Shown here piece after piece: positions 1 through 8,655 of a stretch of 57,477 nucleotides of DNA. The DNA is from JAWLHA01 sp041690535 (lineage in GTDB: Bacteria; Pseudomonadota; Gammaproteobacteria; Thiohalomonadales; Thiohalomonadaceae): NCBI GenBank assembly GCA_041690535.1, contig JAWLHA010000025.1, positions 1 through 57,477 of the forward strand, read 5' to 3'. A model generated the notes under the pieces. It did no database searches, had not been told where the DNA came from, and saw nothing but the letters and a program-made list of their open reading frames with translations. The position numbers and the translations under genes were made by a program. Position 1 is the stretch's first letter, and each line of letters starts with the position of its first letter.

Positions 1-69
1 CAATCCATGCGGCCGTCGACCTGCTTTCAAGGACTTACGTCGCTCTTGGGTGAGTATGCGTTCACCCTG
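1..69 (+). repeat. Family A element, right part of a copy cut by the window edge
   Basis: This is the end of a family A element. It carries the inner motif CTGCTTTCAAGGACTTACG, then the CGCTCTTGGGTGAG block and the terminal inverted repeat ending in TTCACCCTG. The left half lies outside the window, so its target duplication cannot be checked. The orientation matches the full-length copies at 37171 and 38188. Confidence 0.85.
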
Positions 70-188
70 GCGGGCGGGGGGCGAGGGTAGCGGCCCCCCG
101 CCCGCCTGCCGCTGAGCCGATGGGGGCAGGGCGTCGGGAGGCGGGTAGACCCAAAGGGGGTCAGGCCGCCCGCCCGCGGGCAGAGCGG

Positions 189-1262
189 TCAGATCTTGAT
201 ATTGCGCAGTTGTTCGGCGGCGGCTTCCGGGCTGATGGTGTTCACGAACAGGCCGGAGCCCAATTCGAAGCCGGTGGGAATGCTGGTGCGCGGACAGATC
301 TCCAGATGCCAGTGGTAACTGGCGGCGGTATCGCCGTAGTCGGCAGTGCGGGGGGCCGAGTGGAGGAAGAAGTTGTATTGGACGCCCCCCAGGGCCGCCT
401 CCAGGCGGGCCATGGTGCGCTTCAACACTGCAGCCAGATCGGCCAGGTCCTCCGCCGTGGTGTTGACGAAGTCGTGTTGATGGACGAGGGGCAGGATGTG
501 CACCTCCCACTCGAAACGGCTGGCGAAGGGCTTGATGGCCACGAACCGCTCGCCCCGCTCCACCACGTACTGCCCAACGTTGATCTTGCGCCGGATCTGG
601 CCCGACTGCCGGTCGTAGATGGTCGCCTCGAAGGTGAGGGCCTCGTCGATGAGGGTGCAGAAGATGCAGTGGTTGTGCTTGTGATAGTAGGCGCGGCTGT
701 GCTCCACCTCATCATGCACGTTCTGCGGTACCACGGGGGTGGCGATAATTTGGCTGTGGGTGTGGGGAATGCTTGCCCCCGCCGCAGGTCCGAAGTTCTT
801 GAAGGCCAGGACATACTTGAGCCGGGGATCGCTGGAGTAAAGCTCGGCCATGCGGTGGCGATAGGCGCCGAACAGATGCATGAGGTGGTCGTCGTCCATG
901 TCATGCAGGGCGATGCCGTGATGGGGGTTATCGATGATCACCTCATGGCGGCCATAGCCGTCGATGGCCTGCTGCAGGCCGAATACCAAGCCGTTGCCCT
1001 GGCCCCGATCATCCCCCAGCACTGGATAGAGGTTTTCGACGATGCGGATGGACCACTCCCCCCCCTCGGGCCAGCGGGCCACCTCGGGCGGGGTCATGTG
1101 CTCGTTGCCGCGGCAAAAGGGACAGCGCTCCACGTGGGCGCGGGTATCCCGCGGGGCCGGCTCCTCGGCCTTGCGGGGGCGCATCGCCCGGGCGGTGGCC
1201 ACCAGCACGGAATCGCTGGGTACGATGGGGTTGATGCGGATCTCGCGGATCGGCTCGCTCAT
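189..1262 (-). CDS. galT: Galactose-1-phosphate uridylyltransferase family protein
   Basis: A HIT-superfamily nucleotidyltransferase of 357 residues, close to the usual GalT length. GalT swaps UMP between UDP-glucose and galactose-1-phosphate in the cytoplasmic Leloir pathway. The zinc-type pair C47-x-x-C50 is followed by the active-site signature H167-T-H169-S-Q171, where H169 is the predicted nucleotidylated histidine. A second HWH motif lies near residue 318. The start is the ATG at 1262, with an AAAGGAG ribosome site 6 bases upstream; an in-frame extension to 1322 has no such site. It is divergent from dapA. The middle residue of the HxH motif is Thr instead of the classical Pro, and no other Leloir gene is nearby, so another sugar or nucleotide phosphate may be the real substrate. 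Confidence 0.85.
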   Translation of the reverse strand: MSEPIREIRINPIVPSDSVLVATARAMRPRKAEEPAPRDTRAHVERCPFCRGNEHMTPPEVARWPEGGEWSIRIVENLYPVLGDDRGQGNGLVFGLQQAIDGYGRHEVIIDNPHHGIALHDMDDDHLMHLFGAYRHRMAELYSSDPRLKYVLAFKNFGPAAGASIPHTHSQIIATPVVPQNVHDEVEHSRAYYHKHNHCIFCTLIDEALTFEATIYDRQSGQIRRKINVGQYVVERGERFVAIKPFASRFEWEVHILPLVHQHDFVNTTAEDLADLAAVLKRTMARLEAALGGVQYNFFLHSAPRTADYGDTAASYHWHLEICPRTSIPTGFELGSGLFVNTISPEAAAEQLRNIKI

Positions 1263-1424
1263 GACGGCTCCTTTCCCTAACGTTCGTGATGAGCTTAACC
1301 CACAATACCCCAGTAGAAGCATGAGAATTGTTCATGCCTGCATAGCGGCCCCTTATGGGGCTCTCTTGTCATCCCCATAGCGCGCAAGTACCATGCGAGC
1401 TTAATTTTTCCCCTGGAGAACGGC

Positions 1425-2300
1425 ATGTTTCATGGGAGTATGGTGGCGCTTGTGACCCCCATGCGGGAAGATGGCGCCGTAGATATAGAGGCCCTCGGCG
1501 ACCTGGTGGAATTCCACATCGAGAGCGGGACCGACGCCCTTGTGGTGGCGGGTACGACCGGTGAAGCGTCCACCCTCGACGAGCAGGAACACTGTGGGTT
1601 GATTGGGCAGGTGGTCGAGATGGCCGCCGGCCGGGTCCCCGTGATCGCCGGGACCGGCGCCAACTGCACCCGGGAGGCCATCGAGCTGACCCGCTGTGCC
1701 ATGGAGCAGGGGGCCGATGCCTGCCTGCTGGTGACGCCGTACTACGTCAAGCCCACCCAGGAGGGGCTATACCAGCACTTCAAGGCGGTGGCCGCGGCGG
1801 TGCCGATCCCGCAGATCCTCTACAACGTACCGGGGCGCACCGGTTGTGACTTGCGCAACGAAACCGTGGAGCGGCTGGCGTCGGTCTCCAACATCGTGGG
1901 CATCAAGGACGCGACCGGCGATCTGGTGCGGGGGCGGGAGCTCATCGAACGCTGCGGCGACCGTCTCGATGTCTACAGCGGTGACGATGCCACCACCATG
2001 GAGCTGGTGCTGATGGGCGCCAAGGGGTGCATCTCCGTCACCGCCAACGTTGCCCCGCACGCCATGCACGAGATGATCTCGGCGGCGTTGGCCGGTGATC
2101 GGGCAACGGCCGAGGAGATCAACGACCGTCTCATGCCCCTGCACAAGGGGTTGTTCGTAGAGTCGAACCCCATTCCGGTGAAGTGGGCGCTGTATGAGAT
2201 GGGGCGCATTCCCGCCGGCATCCGCCTGCCCATGACCTTCCTCGCCGAGCAGTACCATGACACCGTGCGCCGGGCGCTGAAGCACGCCGGCGTACTCTGA
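1425..2300 (+). CDS. dapA: 4-hydroxy-tetrahydrodipicolinate synthase
   Basis: Condenses pyruvate with aspartate semialdehyde, the first step of the lysine and diaminopimelate branch, in the cytoplasm. The 291-residue protein is a standard TIM-barrel DapA. Visible are the GTTGE motif (residues 43-47), Tyr133 in YNVPGRTG, which relays protons, and the Schiff-base Lys161 in GIKDATGD. A GGAG-type ribosome site precedes the ATG. bamC follows after 15 bases and purC lies further on, the same order as in enteric gammaproteobacteria. Nothing in it looks damaged. Confidence 0.97.
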   Translation: MFHGSMVALVTPMREDGAVDIEALGDLVEFHIESGTDALVVAGTTGEASTLDEQEHCGLIGQVVEMAAGRVPVIAGTGANCTREAIELTRCAMEQGADACLLVTPYYVKPTQEGLYQHFKAVAAAVPIPQILYNVPGRTGCDLRNETVERLASVSNIVGIKDATGDLVRGRELIERCGDRLDVYSGDDATTMELVLMGAKGCISVTANVAPHAMHEMISAALAGDRATAEEINDRLMPLHKGLFVESNPIPVKWALYEMGRIPAGIRLPMTFLAEQYHDTVRRALKHAGVL

Positions 2301-2315
2301 ACGAGGTAGATTCCT

Positions 2316-3377
2316 TTGCCCCACACTGTAATCCGCAAGGCCGCCCTGGGCGTGGTTATTCTGTCGCTGACGGCCTGCGCCTCCGGACCTGCCGGTCGCG
2401 TCGACTACAAGAAGAGCGTGACCATGCCCCCGCTGGAGGTGCCCCCGGATCTGACGCTTCCCTCCAACTCGGGGGCCATCACCTTGCCTGTGTTGCCAGG
2501 CGCCGAGGCGGATGGCCCCATGCTGCGCGTTCCCTCCGGAGTCCGGATTGGCCGCGACGGCGCAGCCCGCTGGTTGGTCCTCGATGTCGCCCCCGAGGCG
2601 TTGTGGCCGAAGTTGCGTGATTTCTGGAAGCAACTCGGATTGGAGCTGGTGATGGATGACCCCCGTATTGGGGTCATGCAGACCCAGTGGGCCGAAAACC
2701 GGGCGGACGTGCCGGGTGGCTTCCTCAAGAACCTCATCAGCGCGGTTGTGCCCAATGCCTACTCCGCCCCCACCCGTGACCGCTTCCGGGTGCGCCTCGA
2801 GCGCACCCCGGAGGGGCAGAGCGAGCTGTTCCTGACCCATTACGGGGTGGAAGAGGTGATTGTCACCGAAACTGAGTTTCACAAGGAGACGGGGTGGCGA
2901 AACCGCCACCCGGACCCGGAGCTGGCCAACGAAATCCTGAACCGGCTGCTGGTTTACCTCGGGGCAGGCGAGCAGCAGGCGCGGGAGCTTCTGGCCAGTG
3001 AGGGGCAGCCGGCACCGGCCCGGGCCCGCCTGGCCGGCACCACCCTGGTGGTCGACGAGCCCTTTGCCCGCGCCTGGCGGCGCGTGGGTATCGCCCTTGA
3101 TCGCATCGGGTTGGTGGTGATGGATCGGGACCGCTCGGCCGGCACCTACTTCGTCGAGGAGAGTGAAGAGCTGGCGGCATCGCAGAGCTCGGGCGAGGGT
3201 GGGTTGTTCTCCGGACTCTTCTCCTCCGGCGGCGAGAGGGCGCGGGCTCAGCACCGGCTGACGCTCAACGCTCGGGGCGAGCAGACCGATATCGTCATTC
3301 TGAGTGGCGAGGGGCAGCAGGGGTCCTCGGCCTCGGCGAGGGAGATCCTGGAACGCTTGCTCAACGAGCTGCGCTGA
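2316..3377 (+). CDS. bamC: Outer membrane assembly lipoprotein BamC (NlpB/DapX)
   Basis: A 353-residue lipoprotein of the BAM complex, which folds beta-barrel proteins into the outer membrane. The N-terminus is a lipoprotein signal with lipobox L-T-A-C and acylated Cys21. It is followed by the flexible segment that in E. coli BamC contacts BamD, and then two helix-grip domains (roughly residues 80-200 and 220-350). The start is a TTG at 2316, placed after an ACGAGG ribosome-binding stretch; no ATG fits the signal peptide. It lies directly after dapA and probably shares its transcript. The assignment rests on gene order, the lipobox and domain layout, because sequence identity in this family is low. 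Confidence 0.9.
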   Translation: MPHTVIRKAALGVVILSLTACASGPAGRVDYKKSVTMPPLEVPPDLTLPSNSGAITLPVLPGAEADGPMLRVPSGVRIGRDGAARWLVLDVAPEALWPKLRDFWKQLGLELVMDDPRIGVMQTQWAENRADVPGGFLKNLISAVVPNAYSAPTRDRFRVRLERTPEGQSELFLTHYGVEEVIVTETEFHKETGWRNRHPDPELANEILNRLLVYLGAGEQQARELLASEGQPAPARARLAGTTLVVDEPFARAWRRVGIALDRIGLVVMDRDRSAGTYFVEESEELAASQSSGEGGLFSGLFSSGGERARAQHRLTLNARGEQTDIVILSGEGQQGSSASAREILERLLNELR

Positions 3378-3389
3378 GCCGGGGCGCGA

Positions 3390-4151
3390 ATGCGGTTTGC
3401 CATTCTCGGCAGCGGCAGCCGGGGCAATGCTACCCTCATCGAGGAGGGGGGCACCAGCGTGCTGGTCGACTGCGGCTTCTCCATCCGCGAGATGGAGCGC
3501 CGTCTGGCCCGCCTCGGCAAGAGCCCCGATGAGCTCAGTGCCGTGCTGGTCACCCACGAACACAGTGATCACATCGGCGGGGTGGGGCCGCTGGCGCGCA
3601 AGTACAAAATGCCGGTGTGGATGACCCCGGGCACCCACGCCCAGCAAAACGTGGGCGAACTGCCGGACCTGCGGATGCTCAACTGTCACGAGCCCGTGGC
3701 CATCGGTGATTTGCTGGTGGAGCCGTTCCCGGTGCCTCACGACGCGCGCGAACCGACCCAATTCGTGTTTGCCAACGGCGCCGTGCGCCTTGGGGTGTTG
3801 ACCGACGTGGGGCGCTCCACGCCCCATATCGAGGAGGTGCTCGGCGCCTGTGATGCACTCATCATGGAGTGCAACCACGACGAGGAGATGCTCGCGAACG
3901 GGCCCTACCCGGCGTTCCTGAAGGCTCGGGTGGCGGGACAGTTCGGGCACCTGAGCAACGGGCAGGCGGGGGCGATTGTGCGGAGCCTCGACTGCGCGGG
4001 ACTTCAGCACATCGTGGCAGCGCACCTCAGTGAGAAGAACAACCGCCCGGAACTGGCGGTGCAGGCTTTGAGCGCGGCACTGGACTGTGAGCCGGAGTGG
4101 ATCGCCGTGGCGGCGCAGGATGCGGGGTTGGGATGGCGCGAGATCGCCTGA
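3390..4151 (+). CDS. Metallo-beta-lactamase-fold hydrolase, WalJ/YycJ-like
   Basis: A 253-residue cytoplasmic metallohydrolase. The metal-binding motif THEHSDH (residues 55-61) is complete. Later ligand motifs are a histidine in VPHD, the LTDVG aspartate, ECNHD and AHLS near the C-terminus, as expected for the YycJ/WalJ branch. Family members are putative nucleases or phosphodiesterases; the physiological substrate is not settled. It starts 12 bases after bamC and is probably in the dapA-bamC operon. purC follows after 116 bases and likely has its own promoter. Confidence 0.88.
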   Translation: MRFAILGSGSRGNATLIEEGGTSVLVDCGFSIREMERRLARLGKSPDELSAVLVTHEHSDHIGGVGPLARKYKMPVWMTPGTHAQQNVGELPDLRMLNCHEPVAIGDLLVEPFPVPHDAREPTQFVFANGAVRLGVLTDVGRSTPHIEEVLGACDALIMECNHDEEMLANGPYPAFLKARVAGQFGHLSNGQAGAIVRSLDCAGLQHIVAAHLSEKNNRPELAVQALSAALDCEPEWIAVAAQDAGLGWREIA

Positions 4152-4267
4152 TGCATCGGCGCCATTGGCGCATCACCCGCGACAATCCAAGGCAGTAGTT
4201 CGACTTGTGACGCCCACGCCGTGGGCTGTTTGTATGTGAATTCCCTGACTGTTCTCGAGGACCCGCA

Positions 4268-4978
4268 ATGGAAAAAAAGGCTGAACTCTATGCCGGCAAA
4301 GCCAAGTCGGTGTACACCACCGATGACCCGGATCGGCTGATCCTCCACTTCCGCGACGACACCTCCGCCTTCGATGGCGAGAAGGTGGAAAAACTGGCGC
4401 GCAAGGGGATGGTGAACAACAAATTCAACGCCTTCATCATGCAGAAACTGGAGGGCGCGGGCATTCCGACCCACGTGGATCGCCTCCTGTCAGACAACGA
4501 AGCACTGGTGAAACGCCTCGACATGATCCCGGTGGAGTGTGTGGTGCGCAACATCGCCACCGGCTCCATCGTGCGCCGCCTCGGCGTGCAGGACGGGATG
4601 GACCTCAATCCGCCCACCTTCGAGTTCTTCCTCAAGAACGACGCCCTGCATGACCCCATGGTCAACGACTACCACATCCGCACCTTCGGCTGGGCCAGCG
4701 AGGAGGAAGTGGCGCAGATGAAGGAGCTGACCTTCAAGGTCAACACCATCCTCAAGCAGCTGTTCCTGGACGCAGGCATGCTGCTGGTGGACTACAAGCT
4801 GGAGTTCGGCCGCTACAAGGGGCAGGTGGTGCTGGGGGATGAGTTCACTCCCGACGGCTGCCGCCTGTGGGATGCCGAGACCCGCAAGAAGCTGGACAAG
4901 GACCGCTTCCGCCAGGGACTCGGCGGCGTGGTGGAGGCCTACGAAGAGGTGGCCCACCGCCTCGGCGTCCAGCTGTAA
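4268..4978 (+). CDS. purC: SAICAR synthetase (phosphoribosylaminoimidazole-succinocarboxamide synthase)
   Basis: Catalyses the ATP-dependent joining of CAIR and aspartate in purine synthesis. At 236 residues it is a typical monofunctional bacterial PurC. The N-terminal phosphate-binding stretch with LYAGKAKSVY, the SAFD loop (GEKVEKL region), the VECVVRNIATGS signature near residue 100 and the DYKLEFGR block near residue 180 are all present. The ATG at 4268 is preceded by GAGGACC. It follows the dapA-bamC block as in enteric bacteria. The 364-base stretch after it holds only palindromic repeats. Confidence 0.97.
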   Translation: MEKKAELYAGKAKSVYTTDDPDRLILHFRDDTSAFDGEKVEKLARKGMVNNKFNAFIMQKLEGAGIPTHVDRLLSDNEALVKRLDMIPVECVVRNIATGSIVRRLGVQDGMDLNPPTFEFFLKNDALHDPMVNDYHIRTFGWASEEEVAQMKELTFKVNTILKQLFLDAGMLLVDYKLEFGRYKGQVVLGDEFTPDGCRLWDAETRKKLDKDRFRQGLGGVVEAYEEVAHRLGVQL

Positions 4979-5000
4979 GTAGAGATCGCTGGAAACCGCT

Positions 5001-5060
5001 GTAGGTCCGCCTTCAGGCGGACAAAAAAGTCCGCAATGACGCGCCTGAAGGCGCACCTAC
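5001..5060. repeat. Intergenic palindromic repeat
   Basis: An imperfect 60-base inverted repeat with arms that begin GTAGGTCCGCCTTCAGG and end CCTGAAGGCGCACCTAC. It could fold as a long hairpin just after purC. It may act as a terminator or RNA stabiliser, but there is no U-tract. It is a REP-like repeat. Confidence 0.6.
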
Positions 5061-5090
5061 CGGCGTCGTTTCCGTAAGAGTACGTACTAC

Positions 5091-5160
5091 GTAGGGTGGA
5101 TAAGCGAAGCGCATCCACCGGGCGCGCGAAAGGCGGGTGCGCTTCGCTTGTCCACCCTAC
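5091..5160. repeat. GTAGGGTGGATAAGCG palindrome (family C core)
   Basis: A 70-base near-perfect palindrome with GTAGGGTGGATAAGCG and CGCTTGTCCACCCTAC at its ends. The same core occurs at 31351, inside the element at 44707 and in the degraded copy near 38970, so it is the internal hairpin of family C without the terminal repeats. A related half-size unit (GTAGGATGGGCAGAGCGC) follows at about 5171-5250. Nothing else is seen in this purC-parE gap. Confidence 0.7.
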
Positions 5161-5342
5161 GCCTGCTCAGCCCATCCTACGGCCCCTGCCGAGCGGCAAC
5201 ACGTAGGATGGGCAGAGCGCAGCGATGCCCATCGATACACCGGGCGCTAATGGGCGTACATCGGGGGGGACCAGGATGCGCCCATTTCAGGGTGAATGAA
5301 GGCCGATGCACTCTCCCAAGCGTTCATAACTAAAAGAGGCCC

Positions 5343-7235
5343 ATGGTGAGTACCTATACCGCGGAATCCATCGAGGTCCTGAGCGGCCTGGAGCCGGTGC
5401 GCAAGCGCCCCGGCATGTACACCCAGACCGAGCGCCCCAACCACCTCGCCCAGGAGGTCATCGACAACTCCGTGGACGAGGCCATCGCGGGCCACTGCAA
5501 GCTCATCGAGGTCACCCTCTACAAGGACAACTCCGTGGAGGTCCGCGACGACGGCCGCGGCATGCCGGTGGACCTCCACCCCCAGGAGGGGATCCCGGGG
5601 GTCGAGGTCATCCTCACCAAGCTGCACGCCGGCGGCAAGTTCTCCAACAAGAGCTACCAGTTCTCCGGCGGCCTGCACGGCGTGGGGGTCTCGGTGGTCA
5701 ACGCCCTCTCCACCCACCTGGACGTCTGGGTGCGCCGCGACGGCCGGGAGTATCACATCGCCTTCGGTGACGGCATCAAGCGGAGCGACCTCAAGGTGGT
5801 GGGCGAGGTGGGCAAGCGCAACACCGGCACCACCGTGCGCTTCTGGCCCGACCCCCAGTTCTTCGACTCCCCCAAGTTCTCCATCCCCCGCCTCAAGCAC
5901 GTGCTGCGCGCCAAGGCGGTGCTCTGCCCCGGCCTGCGCATCCGCTTCCGCGACGAGGCCAGCGGCGAGATGGAGGAGTGGTACTACGAAGACGGCCTGC
6001 GCGACTACCTCATGGACGCCCTGGGCGACCTGGAGCGCCTGCCCGAAGAGCCCTTTCTCGGCAGCATGAGCGGCAACACCGAGGCGGTGGACTGGGCCGT
6101 GGTGTGGCTCCCCGAGGGGGGCGAATCGGTGGCCGAGAGCTACGTCAACCTGGTCCCCACCGCCCAGGGCGGCACCCACGTGAACGGTCTGCGCACCGGA
6201 CTTACCGAGGCGATGCGCGAGTTTTGCGAATTCCGCAACCTGCTGCCCCGCGGTGTGAAGCTCGCCCCTGAAGACGTGTGGGACAAGATAAGCTACATCC
6301 TCTCGGTGAAGCTGGCCGACCCCCAGTTCTCCGGCCAGACCAAGGAGCGGCTCTCCTCCCGCGAGTGCGCCGCCTTCGTCTCCGGGGTGGTGAAGGACGC
6401 CTTCAGCCTCTGGCTCAACCAGCACACCGACCTCGGCGAACGCCTCGCCGAACTGGCCATCTCCAACGCCCAGACCCGCCTGCGCGCCGGCAAGAAGGTC
6501 GCCCGCAAGAAGATCACCCAGGGACCGGCCCTGCCTGGCAAGCTGGCCGACTGCACCGCCTCCGACCCCGGCCGCACCGAACTCTTCCTGGTGGAGGGCG
6601 ACTCCGCCGGCGGCTCCGCCAAGCAGGCCCGCGACAAGGAGTTCCAGGCCATCATGCCCCTGCGCGGCAAGATCCTGAACACCTGGGAAGTGGACCCCGG
6701 CGAAGTGCTCGCCTCCCAGGAGGTCCACGACATCTCCGTGGCCATCGGCGTCGACCCCGGCTCCGACAACCTCGAAGGGCTGCGCTACGGCAAGGTCTGC
6801 GTCCTCGCCGATGCCGACTCCGACGGCGCCCACATCGCCACCCTGCTGTGCGCCCTCTTCCTGCGCCACTTCCGCCCCCTGGTCAAGGCCGGCCACGTCC
6901 ACATCGCCATGCCGCCCCTGTTCCGCATCGACGTGGGCAAGGAGGTCTACTACGCCCTCGACGAGGCCGAACGCCAGGGCATCCTCGACCGCATCGCCGC
7001 AGAGAAAAAGCGCGGCAAGGTCGCCGTCACCCGCTTCAAGGGCCTCGGCGAGATGAACCCCCTGCAGCTGCGGGAGACCACCCTCGACCCCAACACCCGC
7101 CGGCTGGTGCAGCTGACCGTGGAAGAGGGGGATGACACCAACCAGCTGATGGACATGTTGCTGGCGAAGAAGCGTTCTTCGGAGCGGCGGAGTTGGTTGG
7201 AGTTGAAGGGGGATTTGGCGGAAGTCGTGGGCTAA
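5343..7235 (+). CDS. parE: DNA topoisomerase IV subunit B
   Basis: The ATPase subunit of topoisomerase IV, which decatenates daughter chromosomes. It is 630 residues long, the normal ParE size. The GHKL ATPase domain shows QEVIDNSVDE (residues 37-46), with the Asn and Glu used in ATP binding, DGRGMP and GGLHGVG. The TOPRIM domain has EGDSAGGSA and, later, DADSDGAHI. The C-terminus ends in the short ParE-type tail, without the GyrB insertion. Its partner parC lies 43 kb away in this window, in the same orientation. It is monocistronic, flanked by repeats on both sides. Confidence 0.97.
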   Translation: MVSTYTAESIEVLSGLEPVRKRPGMYTQTERPNHLAQEVIDNSVDEAIAGHCKLIEVTLYKDNSVEVRDDGRGMPVDLHPQEGIPGVEVILTKLHAGGKFSNKSYQFSGGLHGVGVSVVNALSTHLDVWVRRDGREYHIAFGDGIKRSDLKVVGEVGKRNTGTTVRFWPDPQFFDSPKFSIPRLKHVLRAKAVLCPGLRIRFRDEASGEMEEWYYEDGLRDYLMDALGDLERLPEEPFLGSMSGNTEAVDWAVVWLPEGGESVAESYVNLVPTAQGGTHVNGLRTGLTEAMREFCEFRNLLPRGVKLAPEDVWDKISYILSVKLADPQFSGQTKERLSSRECAAFVSGVVKDAFSLWLNQHTDLGERLAELAISNAQTRLRAGKKVARKKITQGPALPGKLADCTASDPGRTELFLVEGDSAGGSAKQARDKEFQAIMPLRGKILNTWEVDPGEVLASQEVHDISVAIGVDPGSDNLEGLRYGKVCVLADADSDGAHIATLLCALFLRHFRPLVKAGHVHIAMPPLFRIDVGKEVYYALDEAERQGILDRIAAEKKRGKVAVTRFKGLGEMNPLQLRETTLDPNTRRLVQLTVEEGDDTNQLMDMLLAKKRSSERRSWLELKGDLAEVVG

Positions 7236-7340
7236 GGTGCAGGCGCCACAATGGCACTCTAGTGCGGAAGTAACTATTCAGCCCTGTCATTCCCGCGAAG
7301 GCGGGAATCCAGTCTGGTCAAGGCTGAGAAGGTATACGAC

Positions 7341-7506
7341 CAGGGTAAACGCATACTTACCAGAGAGTGATGTAAGTCCTTGAAAGCAGGTCGTCGGCCG
7401 CATGGACGCGGCCGTCGAGCGTACAGGGAGGTATTCACAGCGCACCTGCTTTCAAGGACTTACATCGCTCACAGCACGGCCGTGACGTGAGTATGCGTTT
7501 ACCCTG
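7341..7506. repeat. Family A element, 166 bp, perfect 10-bp target duplication
   Basis: Terminal inverted repeats CAGGGTAAACGCATACTTAC and GTATGCGTTTACCCTG. The 10-mer GGTATACGAC stands directly on both sides (7331-7340 and 7507-7516). The internal arms TGTAAGTCCTTGAAAGCAG and its complement are present. The orientation is opposite to that of the copies at 37171 and 38188. Confidence 0.92.
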
Positions 7507-7640
7507 GGTATACGACTGTTTGATCGTCCCTGCGCAAGTGGAGGACACCACTCGTTCACTTGTCACTTTTCTGGATTCCCGCCCCCCAACTGAAGCTCTC
7601 GGGGGCAGGCTTCGCGGGAATGACGGTTTAGGGGGGGCGA

Positions 7641-7715
7641 CAGGGTAAACGCATACTCACTCAAGGACTTGCGTCGCTCACAGCACGGCCGTGACGTTAG
7701 TATGCGTTCACCCTG
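7641..7715. repeat. Family A element, 75-bp deletion form, perfect 10-bp target duplication
   Basis: Both termini are intact but most of the interior is missing. The 10-mer GGGGGGGCGA flanks it on both sides (7631-7640 and 7716-7725), so the shortened form itself appears to have moved, or the deletion came after insertion without touching the ends. Confidence 0.88.
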
Positions 7716-7748
7716 GGGGGGGCGAGTAGTTACTTGCGGAACGAAGCT

Positions 7749-8276
7749 TCATGAGCGCGCTCGTCGGGCTTGCTTCTTCTTCGGCTTTGCTGGCGGCTTG
7801 CCAGAAATGGGACTCTGGCTTGCACTCATTTGCCCGGCCTTGACCCTCTCTGTATCGAGAATCTGCATGTGCCGGACTAGCTCCGCTGGTGATAGCGTCG
7901 GGATCATGTACTTGCCCCAAGGCCCCCGCCCGGTTACGGTCAAGATAAGATCGCGCGCGGCACCGTAGAGCATTGCACCTCCAGTTATTGCCACGAGCCG
8001 GTCAGGCTCGCCATGGGGGTGAACTCGGAAGATGCCGACAACGTGGGCATTGATGGAGTACGGAGCGACCTTTTCCTTACCTTCGAAGCCAAGATGCAAT
8101 TGGAGCTGAGCGACACTCTTCGCCTCCATCCACGCCAACACGGCCATCGCCTTTATGTCGACGTCGACACGCTCATGCTGCAGAACGTATTCGGGATTGG
8201 CCTTTACGGTTAACTCCGGAAAGAAATAATCCTCAAGCAGCAAGGGTGGCTGATTCGATGTTGTATTCGTCATCAT
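7749..8276 (-). CDS. SecB-like chaperone of a toxin-antitoxin-chaperone (TAC) locus
   Basis: A 175-residue protein whose middle resembles the SecB fold. It has beta-strand segments up to a GIF motif near residue 82, then a GAMLYGAARDLIL helix and GRGPWGKYMIPT, matching the SecB region that in E. coli ends in a proline-rich strand. In TAC systems such chaperones bind the exposed C-terminal tail of the antitoxin and protect it from proteolysis. Here it follows an XRE antitoxin and overlaps its end by 44 bases, the expected TAC order. The C-terminus is a basic, Lys/Arg-rich tail of about 20 residues that may be disordered. The start may be either of two adjacent ATGs (8276 or 8273). The family assignment is by motif recognition only. 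Confidence 0.75.
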   Translation of the reverse strand: MMTNTTSNQPPLLLEDYFFPELTVKANPEYVLQHERVDVDIKAMAVLAWMEAKSVAQLQLHLGFEGKEKVAPYSINAHVVGIFRVHPHGEPDRLVAITGGAMLYGAARDLILTVTGRGPWGKYMIPTLSPAELVRHMQILDTERVKAGQMSASQSPISGKPPAKPKKKQARRARS

Positions 8277-8655
8277 TAACCCCAGCCACTTCTCCGAGCG
8301 CGGGAAGGCTGTGCAGCCAACCCCGGTTTGTCTCTTCGGGCCTATCGGTCACTAACCGAACCCACTGAACTTCCTGGTGTCGCCAAACGATGTCATGGCA
8401 GTACCTTCCACCAAGCACGTGAGCCAGTTTGACCATGGTTTCGATGGTGAAGTTTGCATCACCTCTGAGTACTTTGGTGACATAGGCGGCGCTGGAACCA
8501 AGCAACTTGGCCAGCTCGCTTTTCTTGACGCCTTTTTCGTCCATCAATCTCTGAAGCGCGACCGCATAAGCGATTTTGGCGTCCTCAATCTGATAATCGA
8601 CATCTTCCTCATCAACGCCGAGGTACCAGCTAACTGCGGTTGAGATACCAGCCAT
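8233..8655 (-). CDS. HigA-like XRE antitoxin with C-terminal extension
   Basis: A 140-residue antitoxin and autorepressor. Residues about 40-85 form an XRE helix-turn-helix (KKSELAKLLGSSAAYVTKVL). After the DNA-binding domain there is an extension of about 50 residues with a hydrophobic EVQWVRLV stretch, a good candidate for the chaperone-addiction segment recognised by the SecB-like partner. The ATG at 8655 has an AAGGAG ribosome site; an upstream TTG at 8661 is less likely. It overlaps the end of the toxin gene by 26 bases and the start of the chaperone by 44, so all three are translated from one message. Confidence 0.82.
   Translation of the reverse strand: MAGISTAVSWYLGVDEEDVDYQIEDAKIAYAVALQRLMDEKGVKKSELAKLLGSSAAYVTKVLRGDANFTIETMVKLAHVLGGRYCHDIVWRHQEVQWVRLVTDRPEETNRGWLHSLPALGEVAGVNDDEYNIESATLAA

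Larger units (their letters stand above)
7270..7733. repeat. Family B element with two family A insertions inside it
   Basis: The outer ends are GTAACTATTCAG (7270-7281) and an inverted partner GAGTAGTTAC (7724-7733). Flanking 8-mers GTGCGGAA and TTGCGGAA match at 7 of 8 positions, fitting an 8-bp target duplication. Within it are inverted TCATTCCCGCGAAG-type arms and two complete family A elements. Between parE and the next gene nothing else is seen. Confidence 0.7.

Noticed and set aside
1767..4025. A 752-codon minus-strand open frame opposite dapA, bamC and the metallohydrolase
   Set aside because: It is antisense to three clear genes and has no domain or ribosome site; high GC keeps the opposite frame open.
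5247..6902. A 551-codon minus-strand open frame opposite parE
   Set aside because: Antisense shadow of parE with Gly/Ala/Leu/His-rich low-information sequence.
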